A DNA stretch of 64,000 nucleotides from Actinomadura mexicana (lineage in GTDB: Bacteria; Actinomycetota; Actinomycetes; Streptosporangiales; Streptosporangiaceae), in contig NZ_FZNP01000001.1 in NCBI RefSeq assembly GCF_900188105.1, positions 372,001 through 436,000 on the forward strand, written 5' to 3'. The position numbers were made by a program, and so were the translations under genes. The notes beneath the pieces are model-generated. The model ran no database searches. It had not been told where the DNA came from and saw only the letters and a list, made by a program, of their open reading frames with translations. Shown in pieces: positions 9,217 through 16,650 of the stretch. The number at the start of each line of letters is the position of its first letter. Position 1 is the first letter of the stretch.

Positions 9217-10245
9217 TCACCTCCAACCGGCGGTGGTCACGGCGAGGACGCAGCGGTCGTCGTGCCGCACCCCGGCGGACCGCAGCAGATCCGCGGCGAT
9301 GAGCAGCGGCTCGCGGAAGGGCCCGGGGCGGCCGACGGCGTGCCACTTGTCGGTCAGCCCATCGGAGTGCAGCACCACCACGGCGTCCCGAGGCAGGTCG
9401 TAGGCGTGCTCGCGCGGCGTCCTCGTCTTCGCGCCGGCGATGCCCGGCACCGAGATCATGCCGTGCCGGCGGTCGAGGCCGACGATCCATCCGGCGATGT
9501 TGCCGAGCCCCGCGAACCGCACCACGCCCGCCGCCGGGTCCACCGCCGCCACCGCGACCGCGCCGCCCCGGGTCGCCCCGAGCCGCTGGTGCACCTGCCG
9601 CAGCAGGTCGAGGGGACGCGCCGGCAGCGCCGCCTCGCGAATCGCCATGACGGCCTCCTGGCCGGCCCGCGCCGCCATCGGCCCGTGCCCGAGTCCGTCG
9701 CAGACCATGGCGTAGACCGTTCCGCCGTGCAGCCGCGCGGCGTAGGCGTCACCGCACTCCTCTTCACCGTCGATCGGCCGGGTCAGCCCGGCGAAGGGCG
9801 GCCCCGGCGGCGGGGGGACCGTCCTGTCGCCGGACGGGGAGAACGCCGCGTACAGGACGGTGCCCACCTCTGGAAGCGAATGCAGGCCGGTGCGGTCGGC
9901 GAGCCGCTCGATGGAGCCGAGCCCCAGGCCGAGCGTGCCGGACGTGGAACTGCCGTCCAGGCGGGACGCGCGGACGTCCTTCATGCCGGGGCCGCGGTCC
10001 ATGCACACGAGCTCCAGCGCGGCCTCCTCCCCCATCCGGACGATCCGGAGGAGGATCTCTCCCTGCACGGCGTGCTTGGCCAGGTTCGTGGCCGCCTCGG
10101 TCACCGCGAGCTGGATCTGCCCGAGGCGCTCCCCCGTGAAGCCGAGCCTTCCGGCCAGGCGGGTCGCCTGGCGGCGCGCGCCGGCCGCCGCGCTCGGCTC
10201 CTCGACCCGCAGCCACACCGCGTCGCCGTAGGGCGGGCTGGTCAT
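9217..10245 (-). CDS. RsbT-like ATPase fused to RsbX-like PP2C phosphatase
   Basis: The N-terminal half (about 1-130) is a GHKL anti-sigma/switch-kinase domain, with TEAATNLAKHA as the N box and MDRGPGMKD and GTLGLGLGSI as the ATP-lid motifs. The C-terminal half (about 155-342) is a SpoIIE-type phosphatase with VCDGLGHGPMAA and the late HDDRCVLAV segment. This matches the RsbT-RsbX fusions of stressosome operons, which phosphorylate and reset RsbR/RsbS. I chose the ATG at 10245, 14 bases after the rsbT stop. A GTG at 10272 would overlap rsbT and has no clear ribosome site. Confidence 0.85.
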   Translation of the reverse strand: MTSPPYGDAVWLRVEEPSAAAGARRQATRLAGRLGFTGERLGQIQLAVTEAATNLAKHAVQGEILLRIVRMGEEAALELVCMDRGPGMKDVRASRLDGSSTSGTLGLGLGSIERLADRTGLHSLPEVGTVLYAAFSPSGDRTVPPPPGPPFAGLTRPIDGEEECGDAYAARLHGGTVYAMVCDGLGHGPMAARAGQEAVMAIREAALPARPLDLLRQVHQRLGATRGGAVAVAAVDPAAGVVRFAGLGNIAGWIVGLDRRHGMISVPGIAGAKTRTPREHAYDLPRDAVVVLHSDGLTDKWHAVGRPGPFREPLLIAADLLRSAGVRHDDRCVLAVTTAGWR

Positions 10246-10259
10246 CCATCCGGTTCCGG

Positions 10260-10679
10260 TCAGCGGATCCACTTGGTCACCGTCACCGTGGTGCCCTTTC
10301 CGACCTCGGTCTCCAGCTCGAACTCGTCGGCCAGGCGCCGCGCGCCCGGCAGGCCGAGGCCGAGGCCGCCTCCGCTCGTCCAGCCCTCGGTCAGGGCCTG
10401 CGCCACGTCGGGGATGCCGCCGCCCGTGTCGGTGAACACCAGCCGCACGCCGGCGCGTCCCCGCGCGTTGACGACGGACTCCACGCGCGCGGAGCCGCCT
10501 CCGCCGTGCACGAAGGTGTTGCGGGCCAGCTCGCTGGCCGCCGTGACGATCTTGGTCTGGTCGACCAGCGACATCCCCGCCGAGGCCGCCGCGGTCCGCA
10601 CGAGCTGCCGTACCCGGACCACGTCGTCGTTGGAGGCGATGGGGACGACGGGGACGTGCTCGCCCGCCGGAGTCGTCAC
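10260..10679 (-). CDS. rsbT: Switch kinase RsbT
   Basis: RsbT is a GHKL-family serine kinase held by the stressosome. On stress it phosphorylates RsbR and RsbS, is released and activates a PP2C phosphatase. The 139-residue protein contains the N box TAASELARNTFVHG (about 46-60), the G1 segment FTDTGGGIPDV and the G2 segment GGGLGLGLPGARRL, all in RsbT order and spacing. The GTG start overlaps the rsbS stop (GTGA), so expression of RsbS and its kinase is coupled. Length is normal for the family. Confidence 0.93.
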   Translation of the reverse strand: MTTPAGEHVPVVPIASNDDVVRVRQLVRTAAASAGMSLVDQTKIVTAASELARNTFVHGGGGSARVESVVNARGRAGVRLVFTDTGGGIPDVAQALTEGWTSGGGLGLGLPGARRLADEFELETEVGKGTTVTVTKWIR

Positions 10680-11062
10680 CGGCCGTCCACGGCGCCGGAA
10701 CCGACGGCCGGCAGCGGAACGCCGAGCAGCCGCATGCCCTTCTCCAGGTCCAGGGCGGTCCGGACGCCGCCCAGTGACAGGCCCAGCTCGACCAGGGTGA
10801 TCGCCACCGCGGGCCGCATCCCGACCACGACCGTCTCGGCGTCCATCAGCCGCGACATCGAGGCGATGGTGGCGAACATCCTGCCGATGAAGGAGTCCAC
10901 GATGTCCACCGCGGTGATGTCGATGATCACGCCGCGGGCGCCCGTCCTGACGATGCGGTCGGCCAGGTCCTCCTGGAGCGCCAGCACGGTCTGGTCCTGG
11001 AGGTCGATCTGGATCGACACCAGCAGGACCTGGCCGATCTTCAGAATCGGCACGCGCTCCAT
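10676..11062 (-). CDS. rsbS: Stressosome scaffold antagonist RsbS
   Basis: This is a stand-alone STAS-domain protein of 128 residues. It starts MERVPILKIGQVLLVSIQID and has the RsbS segment GVIIDITAVDIVDSFIGRM, in which the serine of VDSF is the site expected to be phosphorylated by RsbT. The second half, TVVVGMRPAVAITLVELGLSL, is typical. The ATG overlaps the rsbR stop by one base (TGATG). With RsbR it would form the large stressosome shell that sequesters RsbT. Confidence 0.93.
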   Translation of the reverse strand: MERVPILKIGQVLLVSIQIDLQDQTVLALQEDLADRIVRTGARGVIIDITAVDIVDSFIGRMFATIASMSRLMDAETVVVGMRPAVAITLVELGLSLGGVRTALDLEKGMRLLGVPLPAVGSGAVDGR

Positions 11063-11895
11063 CAGGCCCCCGCCCCGCCGACGACCCGGGTGCCGATGCG
11101 GTCCAGCGCCCACTCCAGTGCGTCGGCGAGCGAGGCCTTCGTCGGGATGTCGCCGAACTCGATCCCGAGCGCCACGATGGTCTGGGCGATCTGCGGGCGG
11201 ATGCCGGAGATCACGCAGTCGGTGCCCATCAGCCTGGCCGCCATCACCGTCTTCAGCAGGTGCTGGGCCACCTCGGTGTCCACGGCCGGGACACCGGTGA
11301 TGTCGATCACAGCGAACTGCGAGCCCGTCTCGACCAGGCGCTCCAGCAGGGTCTCCATCACCACCTGCGTGCGCGCGGAGTCGAGCGTGCCCACCAGCGG
11401 GACCCCGAGGATCCCCTCCCACAGCTTCACCACCGGAGTGGAGAGTTCGAGCAGCTGCTCCGTCTGGTCGGCGATGACCTGCTCGCGCGCGGCGGCGTAG
11501 GTCTCGAAGGTCAGCAGCCCCAGATCATCGATCTCGGAGGAGAACGCCAGGAACTCGGCGTACGCCGCCACGTCACCGATGGCGCCGACCTGCTCCAGCA
11601 CCGCCTGCTTGAGCCCGAACACGCTCACCGCGGTCTCGCTGGGGCTGAACCCCTGCCGGGCCCGGCTGCGAGAGATCTCCATCAGCGCGGCCCGGAGCTC
11701 CGCGGCCGCCTCGCTCTCCCCGCCGGTCGCTCTCTCGATCAACCCGTACAGCTCGGAGAGTTCTGTCCTCAGCTCACTCTCCGTGATCCGGCCGCGCACC
11801 CCCGCGACGACCAGGTCGGCCCACCGGTCAAGAATGACGTCCCGCCGGGAGCGCAACAGCTCTAGAAGCTGCGCCTCGCCTGTTCCCTTGCTCAA
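11062..11895 (-). CDS. rsbR: Stressosome sensor RsbR
   Basis: This 277-residue RsbR paralogue has an N-terminal non-haem globin-like sensory region (about 1-140) and a C-terminal STAS domain (about 155-277). The STAS domain holds VIDITGVPAVDTEVAQHLLK, with a threonine at the usual RsbT target position, and CVISGIRPQIAQTIVALGI. It is the first gene of the six-gene operon. The start codon is a TTG at 11895, which gives the family N terminus MSKGTGEAQLLELLRSRR; no longer sensible start exists. The upstream 390 bases hold the likely promoter. Confidence 0.92.
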   Translation of the reverse strand: MSKGTGEAQLLELLRSRRDVILDRWADLVVAGVRGRITESELRTELSELYGLIERATGGESEAAAELRAALMEISRSRARQGFSPSETAVSVFGLKQAVLEQVGAIGDVAAYAEFLAFSSEIDDLGLLTFETYAAAREQVIADQTEQLLELSTPVVKLWEGILGVPLVGTLDSARTQVVMETLLERLVETGSQFAVIDITGVPAVDTEVAQHLLKTVMAARLMGTDCVISGIRPQIAQTIVALGIEFGDIPTKASLADALEWALDRIGTRVVGGAGA

Positions 11896-12285
11896 CTGCC
11901 GTGCTCCCTATCACCCGCTGGCCGCCTTCATCACGCAAGGACGCTGCGGAAAGCGTACCGCCCATACCAGAGAGAATCGGACTAAACGCCATGACCATCG
12001 GACACCCCGGGGAGTTTTGGCTCGGCCGCGGGCGGGGCTCGGCGGGCGGGCGGGAGACCAATAAGCGACTGACCGGTAACCGGCCCTCCCGGTCACCGAC
12101 GGTGACCGAGGGTGCATGTCCGCCATCGGCCCCGCCCCGTGCGGGCCGAGAGCGCCACGCTCGACGGGCGGCCGGCCGTCGGCCCGCTCAGAACCGTCGG
12201 CGATAGAGGAAAGCCCAACCTACTCGCCAAAGCCTGGATGAAAGTCCATGGTTCAGCAGGTCCGGCCGGTGGTGTGCTGGCCGGC
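11896..12285. promoter_or_regulatory. Divergent intergenic region between rsbR and the DUF1989 gene
   Basis: This 390-base gap separates the leftward stressosome operon from the rightward DUF1989 gene and must hold promoters for both. No credible gene is seen. Two palindromes lie in its middle (listed separately). The part near 11,925-12,000 is somewhat AT-richer and is the likely rsbR promoter area, but I cannot fix -35/-10 boxes with confidence. Confidence 0.5.
12073..12108. promoter_or_regulatory. Tandem GGTNACC-type palindromes (candidate operators)
   Basis: A perfect palindrome CCGGTAACCGG (12073-12083) is followed by a perfect 19-base palindrome with arms CGGTCACCG and CGGTGACCG (12090-12098 and 12100-12108). 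Their centres (12078 and 12099) are 21 bases apart, about two helical turns, and both share a GGTNACCG core. This is typical of a double operator for a dimeric repressor. The regulator is unknown; the PucR-type protein nearby is one candidate. Confidence 0.45.
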
Positions 12286-12879
12286 ATGGTGACGATGGGA
12301 CGAACGATGGTGCCCGCCGGAGAAGGCCGGGCGGTGCGGGTGGGCGCCGGGCGGCGGGTGCGGGTCGTGGACGTCGAGGGCGGCCAGGTCGGCGACCTGT
12401 TCGCGTTCGCCGCCGGCGATCCGCGCGAGCATCTGAGCGCCGCGCACACCCGCAGCGTGACGAGCCGACTGTTCCCGCAGGTGGGCGAGTCGTTCGTCAC
12501 CGACAGGCGAAGGCCGATCCTGACCCTGGCCGGCGACACCTCGCCGGGCTCGCACGACATGCTGATCGCCGCGTGCGACCCGGCCCGGTACGCGGGGCTC
12601 GGGGCGCCGGGGCACGCCTCGTGCGCGCAGAACCTGGAATCGGCGCTGGCGGAGATGGGGCTGTCGACCGCCGCCGTCCCGCAGCCGGTCAACGTGTTCA
12701 TGCGGATCCCGGTGGAGGAGTCCGGACGGCTGCGGTGGCTGGCCGCCGAGAGCCGGCCCGGGGACGCGATCACCTTCGAGGCGGCCATGGACTGCGTGGT
12801 CGTCGTTTCGGCGTGCCCGCAGGACCTGGCCGGGATCAACGGCGACGGCCCGACCCCGATGGCGATCGACGTCCTGTGA
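12286..12879 (+). CDS. DUF1989 family protein (urea-carboxylase-associated type)
   Basis: The segment RVVDVEGGQVGDLFAFAAGD, followed by TRSVTSRLFPQVGESFVTD, SPGSHDMLIAACDP and CAQNLESALAEMG, is the DUF1989 pattern. Members are found beside urea carboxylase or other nitrogen-catabolic genes and probably bind a metal through Cys/His residues such as those in HASC. The molecular role is not established. Several in-frame starts exist: ATG 12286 is used here, and ATG 12307, preceded by GGGA at good spacing, is equally likely. It is followed after 46 bases by the old yellow enzyme gene. Confidence 0.82.
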   Translation: MVTMGRTMVPAGEGRAVRVGAGRRVRVVDVEGGQVGDLFAFAAGDPREHLSAAHTRSVTSRLFPQVGESFVTDRRRPILTLAGDTSPGSHDMLIAACDPARYAGLGAPGHASCAQNLESALAEMGLSTAAVPQPVNVFMRIPVEESGRLRWLAAESRPGDAITFEAAMDCVVVVSACPQDLAGINGDGPTPMAIDVL

Positions 12880-12925
12880 AGCGGACCGGTGTCGATCCGG
12901 TCCACCAACGAGAAGGAGAGCGAAG

Positions 12926-14056
12926 ATGACCGTCACAGTCGCCCACCCGGCGCTGGAGCCGGGACGAGTCGGCGGGCTGCACACGTCCAACCGCATGGTG
13001 GTGGCGCCGATGACTCGGGTCTCGGCCGCGCCTGACGGCACGGCGACGCCCGAGATGGCCGAGTACTACGCGGACTACGCGCGCGGCGGTTTCGGCCTGG
13101 TCATCACAGAGGGGACCTACACCGACTCCGTCTACAGCCAGGGCTACCTCAACCAGCCGGGCCTGGTGTCGGAGCGCCACGTGTCCGCTTGGCGGGAGGC
13201 CACGGCCGGTGTGCACGAGGCCGGGGGCTCGATCGTGGCCCAGTTGATGCACGCGGGCGCCATATCGCAGGGGAACCCCTACCGCGACGACACCGCGGGT
13301 CCGTCGGCGGTGGTGCCGCAGGGCGTCAAGATGCCCGAGTACGGCGGGCACGGTCCCTGGGCGGCGCCCAGGGAGATGAGCCCGGACGACATCAGGCAGG
13401 CCGTGGACGGCTTCGTCGCCGCGGCGGCGAACGCCAGGCGGGCCGGGTTCGACGGAGTGGAGGTCCACGCCGCCAACGGCTACCTGCTGGACCAGTTCCT
13501 CACCGACTACACCAACCTGCGCGAGGACTCCTACGGCGGGCCGATCGCGGCCCGGGTGCGCCTGACGGCGGAGGTCGTCGCGGCGATCCGCGCCGACGCG
13601 GGGCCGGACTGGTGCGTCGGGGTCCGGGTGTCGCAGACCAAGGTGAACGACTTCCGGTACCGCTGGCCCGGCGGCGCCCACGACGCGGAAGTGATCTTCG
13701 CCGCGCTGGCCGAGGCGGGCGCGACCTACCTGCACGTGGCGAGCGAGGGGCGGAACTGGCTCGACTCCGCACGGCTGGACCGGGGGCTCACCGTCACCGG
13801 CCTGGCCCGCCGGGTGAGCGGGCTGCCGGTGATCGCCAACGGCGGGATGCACGATGCGGAGCTGTCGGCGCAGGTCCTGGCGGACGGCCACGCCGACCTG
13901 GTCTCGGTGGCCCGGGGCGCGCTGGTGAATCCCGACCTGCCGCGCCGCCTCGCCGAGGGCAGGGCGCCCGAGCCCTTCGACCATGCGATGCTGTCGCCGA
14001 TGGTCACCCTGGACAACGTCCGGCGCTGGCGGCTGGCGGCCGGTGCGGACGCCTGA
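12926..14056 (+). CDS. Old yellow enzyme family NADH:flavin oxidoreductase
   Basis: This 376-residue FMN-dependent TIM-barrel ene-reductase shows RMVVAPMTRVSA at the N terminus, AQLMHAGAIS, the active-site strand GVEVHAANGYLLDQFL (about 173-188), SYGGPIAARVRL, and the FMN phosphate segment VIANGGMHD followed by DLVSVARGALVNPDLP. A strong GAAGGAGAG ribosome site precedes the ATG. Its neighbours (DUF1989, deacetylase-fold hydrolase, NCS1 transporter, PucR) suggest it reduces a ring double bond in a nucleobase or cyclic-amide breakdown route, which is inference. It has no Fe-S domain like that of the longer 2,4-dienoyl-CoA reductases. Confidence 0.93.
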   Translation: MTVTVAHPALEPGRVGGLHTSNRMVVAPMTRVSAAPDGTATPEMAEYYADYARGGFGLVITEGTYTDSVYSQGYLNQPGLVSERHVSAWREATAGVHEAGGSIVAQLMHAGAISQGNPYRDDTAGPSAVVPQGVKMPEYGGHGPWAAPREMSPDDIRQAVDGFVAAAANARRAGFDGVEVHAANGYLLDQFLTDYTNLREDSYGGPIAARVRLTAEVVAAIRADAGPDWCVGVRVSQTKVNDFRYRWPGGAHDAEVIFAALAEAGATYLHVASEGRNWLDSARLDRGLTVTGLARRVSGLPVIANGGMHDAELSAQVLADGHADLVSVARGALVNPDLPRRLAEGRAPEPFDHAMLSPMVTLDNVRRWRLAAGADA

Positions 14057-14093
14057 TCCGGCGGCCTTGGGCGAGGGGAGGAGTGACGGGGAC

Positions 14094-14960
14094 ATGACCG
14101 GAAGCTGGCACGGCGGGGCCGCCGCGGTGGTGGCCCTGGGCTTCGACGTGGACGCCGAGACGCCGATCCTCGCCCAGGGCGGCCGGTACGCCGCGCACGC
14201 GAGCACCATGTCCCACCAGACCTACGGGCCGGACGTGGGGTTGCCCCGCATCCTCGGGATGCTGGACGAGATGGAGGTCCCGGCGACGTTCTTCGTGCCG
14301 GGCTGGGTGGCCGAGCGGCGTCCGGGCCTGGCCGCCTCCATCGTCGAGCGCGGGCACGAGGTGGCGCACCACTCCTACGCCCACCGTCCGCCCGCGTCGA
14401 TGTCGCCGGAGGAGGAGCGCGCGGACTTCGAGCGCGCCCTGGAGGTTTTCGCCGGGCAGGGCATCGAGATCACCGGGCACCGGGCGGCGCTGTGGGAGGC
14501 GTCCTGGACGACGGCGGAACTGGTGGCCGAGCACGGGCTGCGCTACGACTCGTCCCTGATGGGCGACGACCGGCCCTACCGGGTGCCCGCCGCGGCGGGC
14601 GAGATCGTCGAGCTGCCGGTCCACTGGTCGCTGGACGACTGGGAGCAGTACGCCTACCTGCCCGAGCCGCACGTCGGGGCGGTCATCGAGTCGCCGGGCA
14701 AGGTGCTGGAGCTGTGGCGCGCCGAACTGGACGGCATGCGGCACTACCGGTGCCTGTTCAACCTCTGCCTGCACCCGTTCCTGTCCGGACGGCCGGGCCG
14801 GGCGCTGGCCCTGCGCCGGTTCATCGAGTACGCGCGGGAGTGCGGAGACGTGGCGTTCGCCCGGTGCCGGGACGTGGCGGAGGCGGCGCTGGCCGATCCG
14901 GACGTCCGGCCGCGTCCCCATCGCCCGCCCCGGGTGGACCCGGACGTCCACCCGCACTGA
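14094..14960 (+). CDS. Polysaccharide deacetylase (NodB-fold) family hydrolase
   Basis: This 288-residue NodB-fold enzyme shows the metal-site motifs FDVDAETP (motif 1, Asp), HEVAHHSYAHR (motif 2, His-x3-His) and ITGHRAALWE (motif 3). It also has the segment YDSSLMGDDRPYRVP and an ELPVHWSLDDW stretch. These are features of the HpPgdA/PuuE-like branch, whose members often act on cyclic amides or N-acyl groups rather than on polysaccharides. There is no signal peptide, which fits a cytoplasmic role in the nitrogen-catabolic cluster. The ATG at 14094 has a GACGGGG ribosome site. It converges with the PucR gene across a terminator. Confidence 0.88.
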   Translation: MTGSWHGGAAAVVALGFDVDAETPILAQGGRYAAHASTMSHQTYGPDVGLPRILGMLDEMEVPATFFVPGWVAERRPGLAASIVERGHEVAHHSYAHRPPASMSPEEERADFERALEVFAGQGIEITGHRAALWEASWTTAELVAEHGLRYDSSLMGDDRPYRVPAAAGEIVELPVHWSLDDWEQYAYLPEPHVGAVIESPGKVLELWRAELDGMRHYRCLFNLCLHPFLSGRPGRALALRRFIEYARECGDVAFARCRDVAEAALADPDVRPRPHRPPRVDPDVHPH

Positions 14961-14965
14961 CGGCA

Positions 14966-14986
14966 CTCGCCGGCCCGGCCGGCGAG
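14966..14986. terminator. Bidirectional stem-loop between convergent genes
   Basis: A 9-bp perfect stem (CTCGCCGGC at 14966-14974 and GCCGGCGAG at 14978-14986) with a 3-base loop lies in the 28-base gap between the deacetylase-type gene and the convergent PucR gene. There is no U-tract, as is common in actinomycetes. Confidence 0.6.
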
Positions 14987-14988
14987 GG

Positions 14989-16545
14989 TCAGACCATGTC
15001 GGCCGCCTGCAGGGCCAGGAAGAGGTCGACGCGGTCGGCGGTGCGGGAGGTGTCGCGGCCGGTCAGCTCGCCGATCTTGGCGAGGCGGTTCCGCAGGGTG
15101 TTGACGTGCACCCGGAGGGCGGCGGCGGTGGCCTGCCAGTGCCCGTCGTGGTCCAGGAACGCGCGCAGCGTGGTCTCCAGTTCGCCGCCCCGCCTGGCGT
15201 CGTGCTCGCGTATCGGCGCGAGCACGCCGTCGGCCAGGGTGCGCAGGGCGGCGGCGTTCTGCGTTCCGAGCAGCAGCCGGTGGGGGCCGAGCTCGGCGAA
15301 GGTCCGGACGGCGGGCCCGGCGCCGCCGCGCCGCAGGGTGCGGCAGACCTCGCGCGACCTGATGAGCGGTTCGCGCAGCCCCGCCGGCCCCCGGGCCGTC
15401 CCGCCGAGGCCCACGACGGCGCGGTGGCCGGGGAACCGCTTCCCCACGGCGGCGGCGAGGCGCTCGGCGAGGGGCGCCGCCTCCCGCTCGCCGTGCCGCC
15501 ACGACAGGACCGCCACCACGTCCTGCGACCCGGCCGCCACCACGACCGGGACGCCGGCGGCGACGAAGAACTCGCCGATCACCTCCGCGAGTCCGGGCAG
15601 GGTGGCCTCCGGGCCCGCGAACGCCGCCGTCCACACCGCGAGCGGCCCCTCGGGGTCGACGCCGAACGCGCGCAGCCGGCCGGGGACCTCGGCGTCGCGG
15701 CTGCCGCCCGACAGCACCATCTCCAGCAGCTCGCTGGCGAACCGCAGCTCGATCGCCTGCACGGCCTGCTGCTTGGCGACCTCCAGGCTGAGGAAGCGCG
15801 CCGCCTGGTCCAGCGCGTCCTGCTCGACGCGGGTCAGCTCGCTCACCGGGCGCAGGCAGATCAGCGCCGCGTCCACGTCGCCGACCGCGCCGACCAGGTA
15901 CAGCGCGGCCCGTCCGGCGGGGCCGAGGTCGAGTTCCAGGGGCGGCGGACGGCGGGTCAGCCCCGTGGCGACCGTGTGGAGCTGGGCGGCGTCCGGCTCC
16001 GTCCCCGCCGAGGCCAGCAGGCGGCCCATCCGGTCGACGACCGCGAGCGGCAGCTCGTGGTCGCGGCGCAGCACCCGCAGGACACCGGACGCGCCCGCGC
16101 CCCGCGAGATCGCCGTGGCCAGCGCGTCCCCCCGGCGCACCATGCCGACCAGCGCGCCCTGGCGCTCCTCGGTGTAGCGGGTGGCGACCGCCTCGGAGAT
16201 CGCGGTGAACGGCACCGCCGCCGCGATCTCCAGCAGGGGCACGCCCGCGTCGCGGCAGGCGGCGACCAGGTCCTCCGGCGTGGTGGGACGTTCCGGGCGC
16301 AGGCCGAACACGATGCCCGCCGCCTGGGCCCGCTGGACGTTGGCGACGAACCCGGCGGCCGCGATCCGGTCGTCCCACAGGCCGTTGGTCAGCACCAGCT
16401 CGCGCCGCCGCACGTAGCCCGAGGGGTCGGGCAGCTCGGTGTTGTGGACCCAGGCGACCGGCTCCTCCAGGGCCCCCCGCGGGCCCGGAACCAGGACCGT
16501 GAGGCCCAGCGACTCGTCTTCCAGCAGGGACGTCAGCGTGAACAC
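14989..16545 (-). CDS. PucR family transcriptional regulator
   Basis: This 518-residue regulator has an N-terminal PucR sensing domain (about 5-125; GALEEPVAWVHNTELPDPSGYV and RRRELVLTNGLW), a central GGDEF-like region (about 290-420) and a C-terminal CdaR/PucR helix-turn-helix (about 450-510; ALRVHVNTLRNRLAKIGELTG). PucR proteins control purine, allantoin or related nitrogen catabolism in response to a small-molecule ligand. It is divergent from the NCS1 transporter with about 105 bases between starts, so it probably controls that gene and the convergent catabolic cluster. Confidence 0.9.
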   Translation of the reverse strand: MFTLTSLLEDESLGLTVLVPGPRGALEEPVAWVHNTELPDPSGYVRRRELVLTNGLWDDRIAAAGFVANVQRAQAAGIVFGLRPERPTTPEDLVAACRDAGVPLLEIAAAVPFTAISEAVATRYTEERQGALVGMVRRGDALATAISRGAGASGVLRVLRRDHELPLAVVDRMGRLLASAGTEPDAAQLHTVATGLTRRPPPLELDLGPAGRAALYLVGAVGDVDAALICLRPVSELTRVEQDALDQAARFLSLEVAKQQAVQAIELRFASELLEMVLSGGSRDAEVPGRLRAFGVDPEGPLAVWTAAFAGPEATLPGLAEVIGEFFVAAGVPVVVAAGSQDVVAVLSWRHGEREAAPLAERLAAAVGKRFPGHRAVVGLGGTARGPAGLREPLIRSREVCRTLRRGGAGPAVRTFAELGPHRLLLGTQNAAALRTLADGVLAPIREHDARRGGELETTLRAFLDHDGHWQATAAALRVHVNTLRNRLAKIGELTGRDTSRTADRVDLFLALQAADMV

Positions 16546-16650
16546 CCTGTGAATCTATCCAGCCAACCCGGTCAATGATAGAGGTTTCTCTACTTCTGGA
16601 CGAGAAGGCGCGGTGCTTTGGTGTGCTGTACGTCACGGACGGAGGAACCT

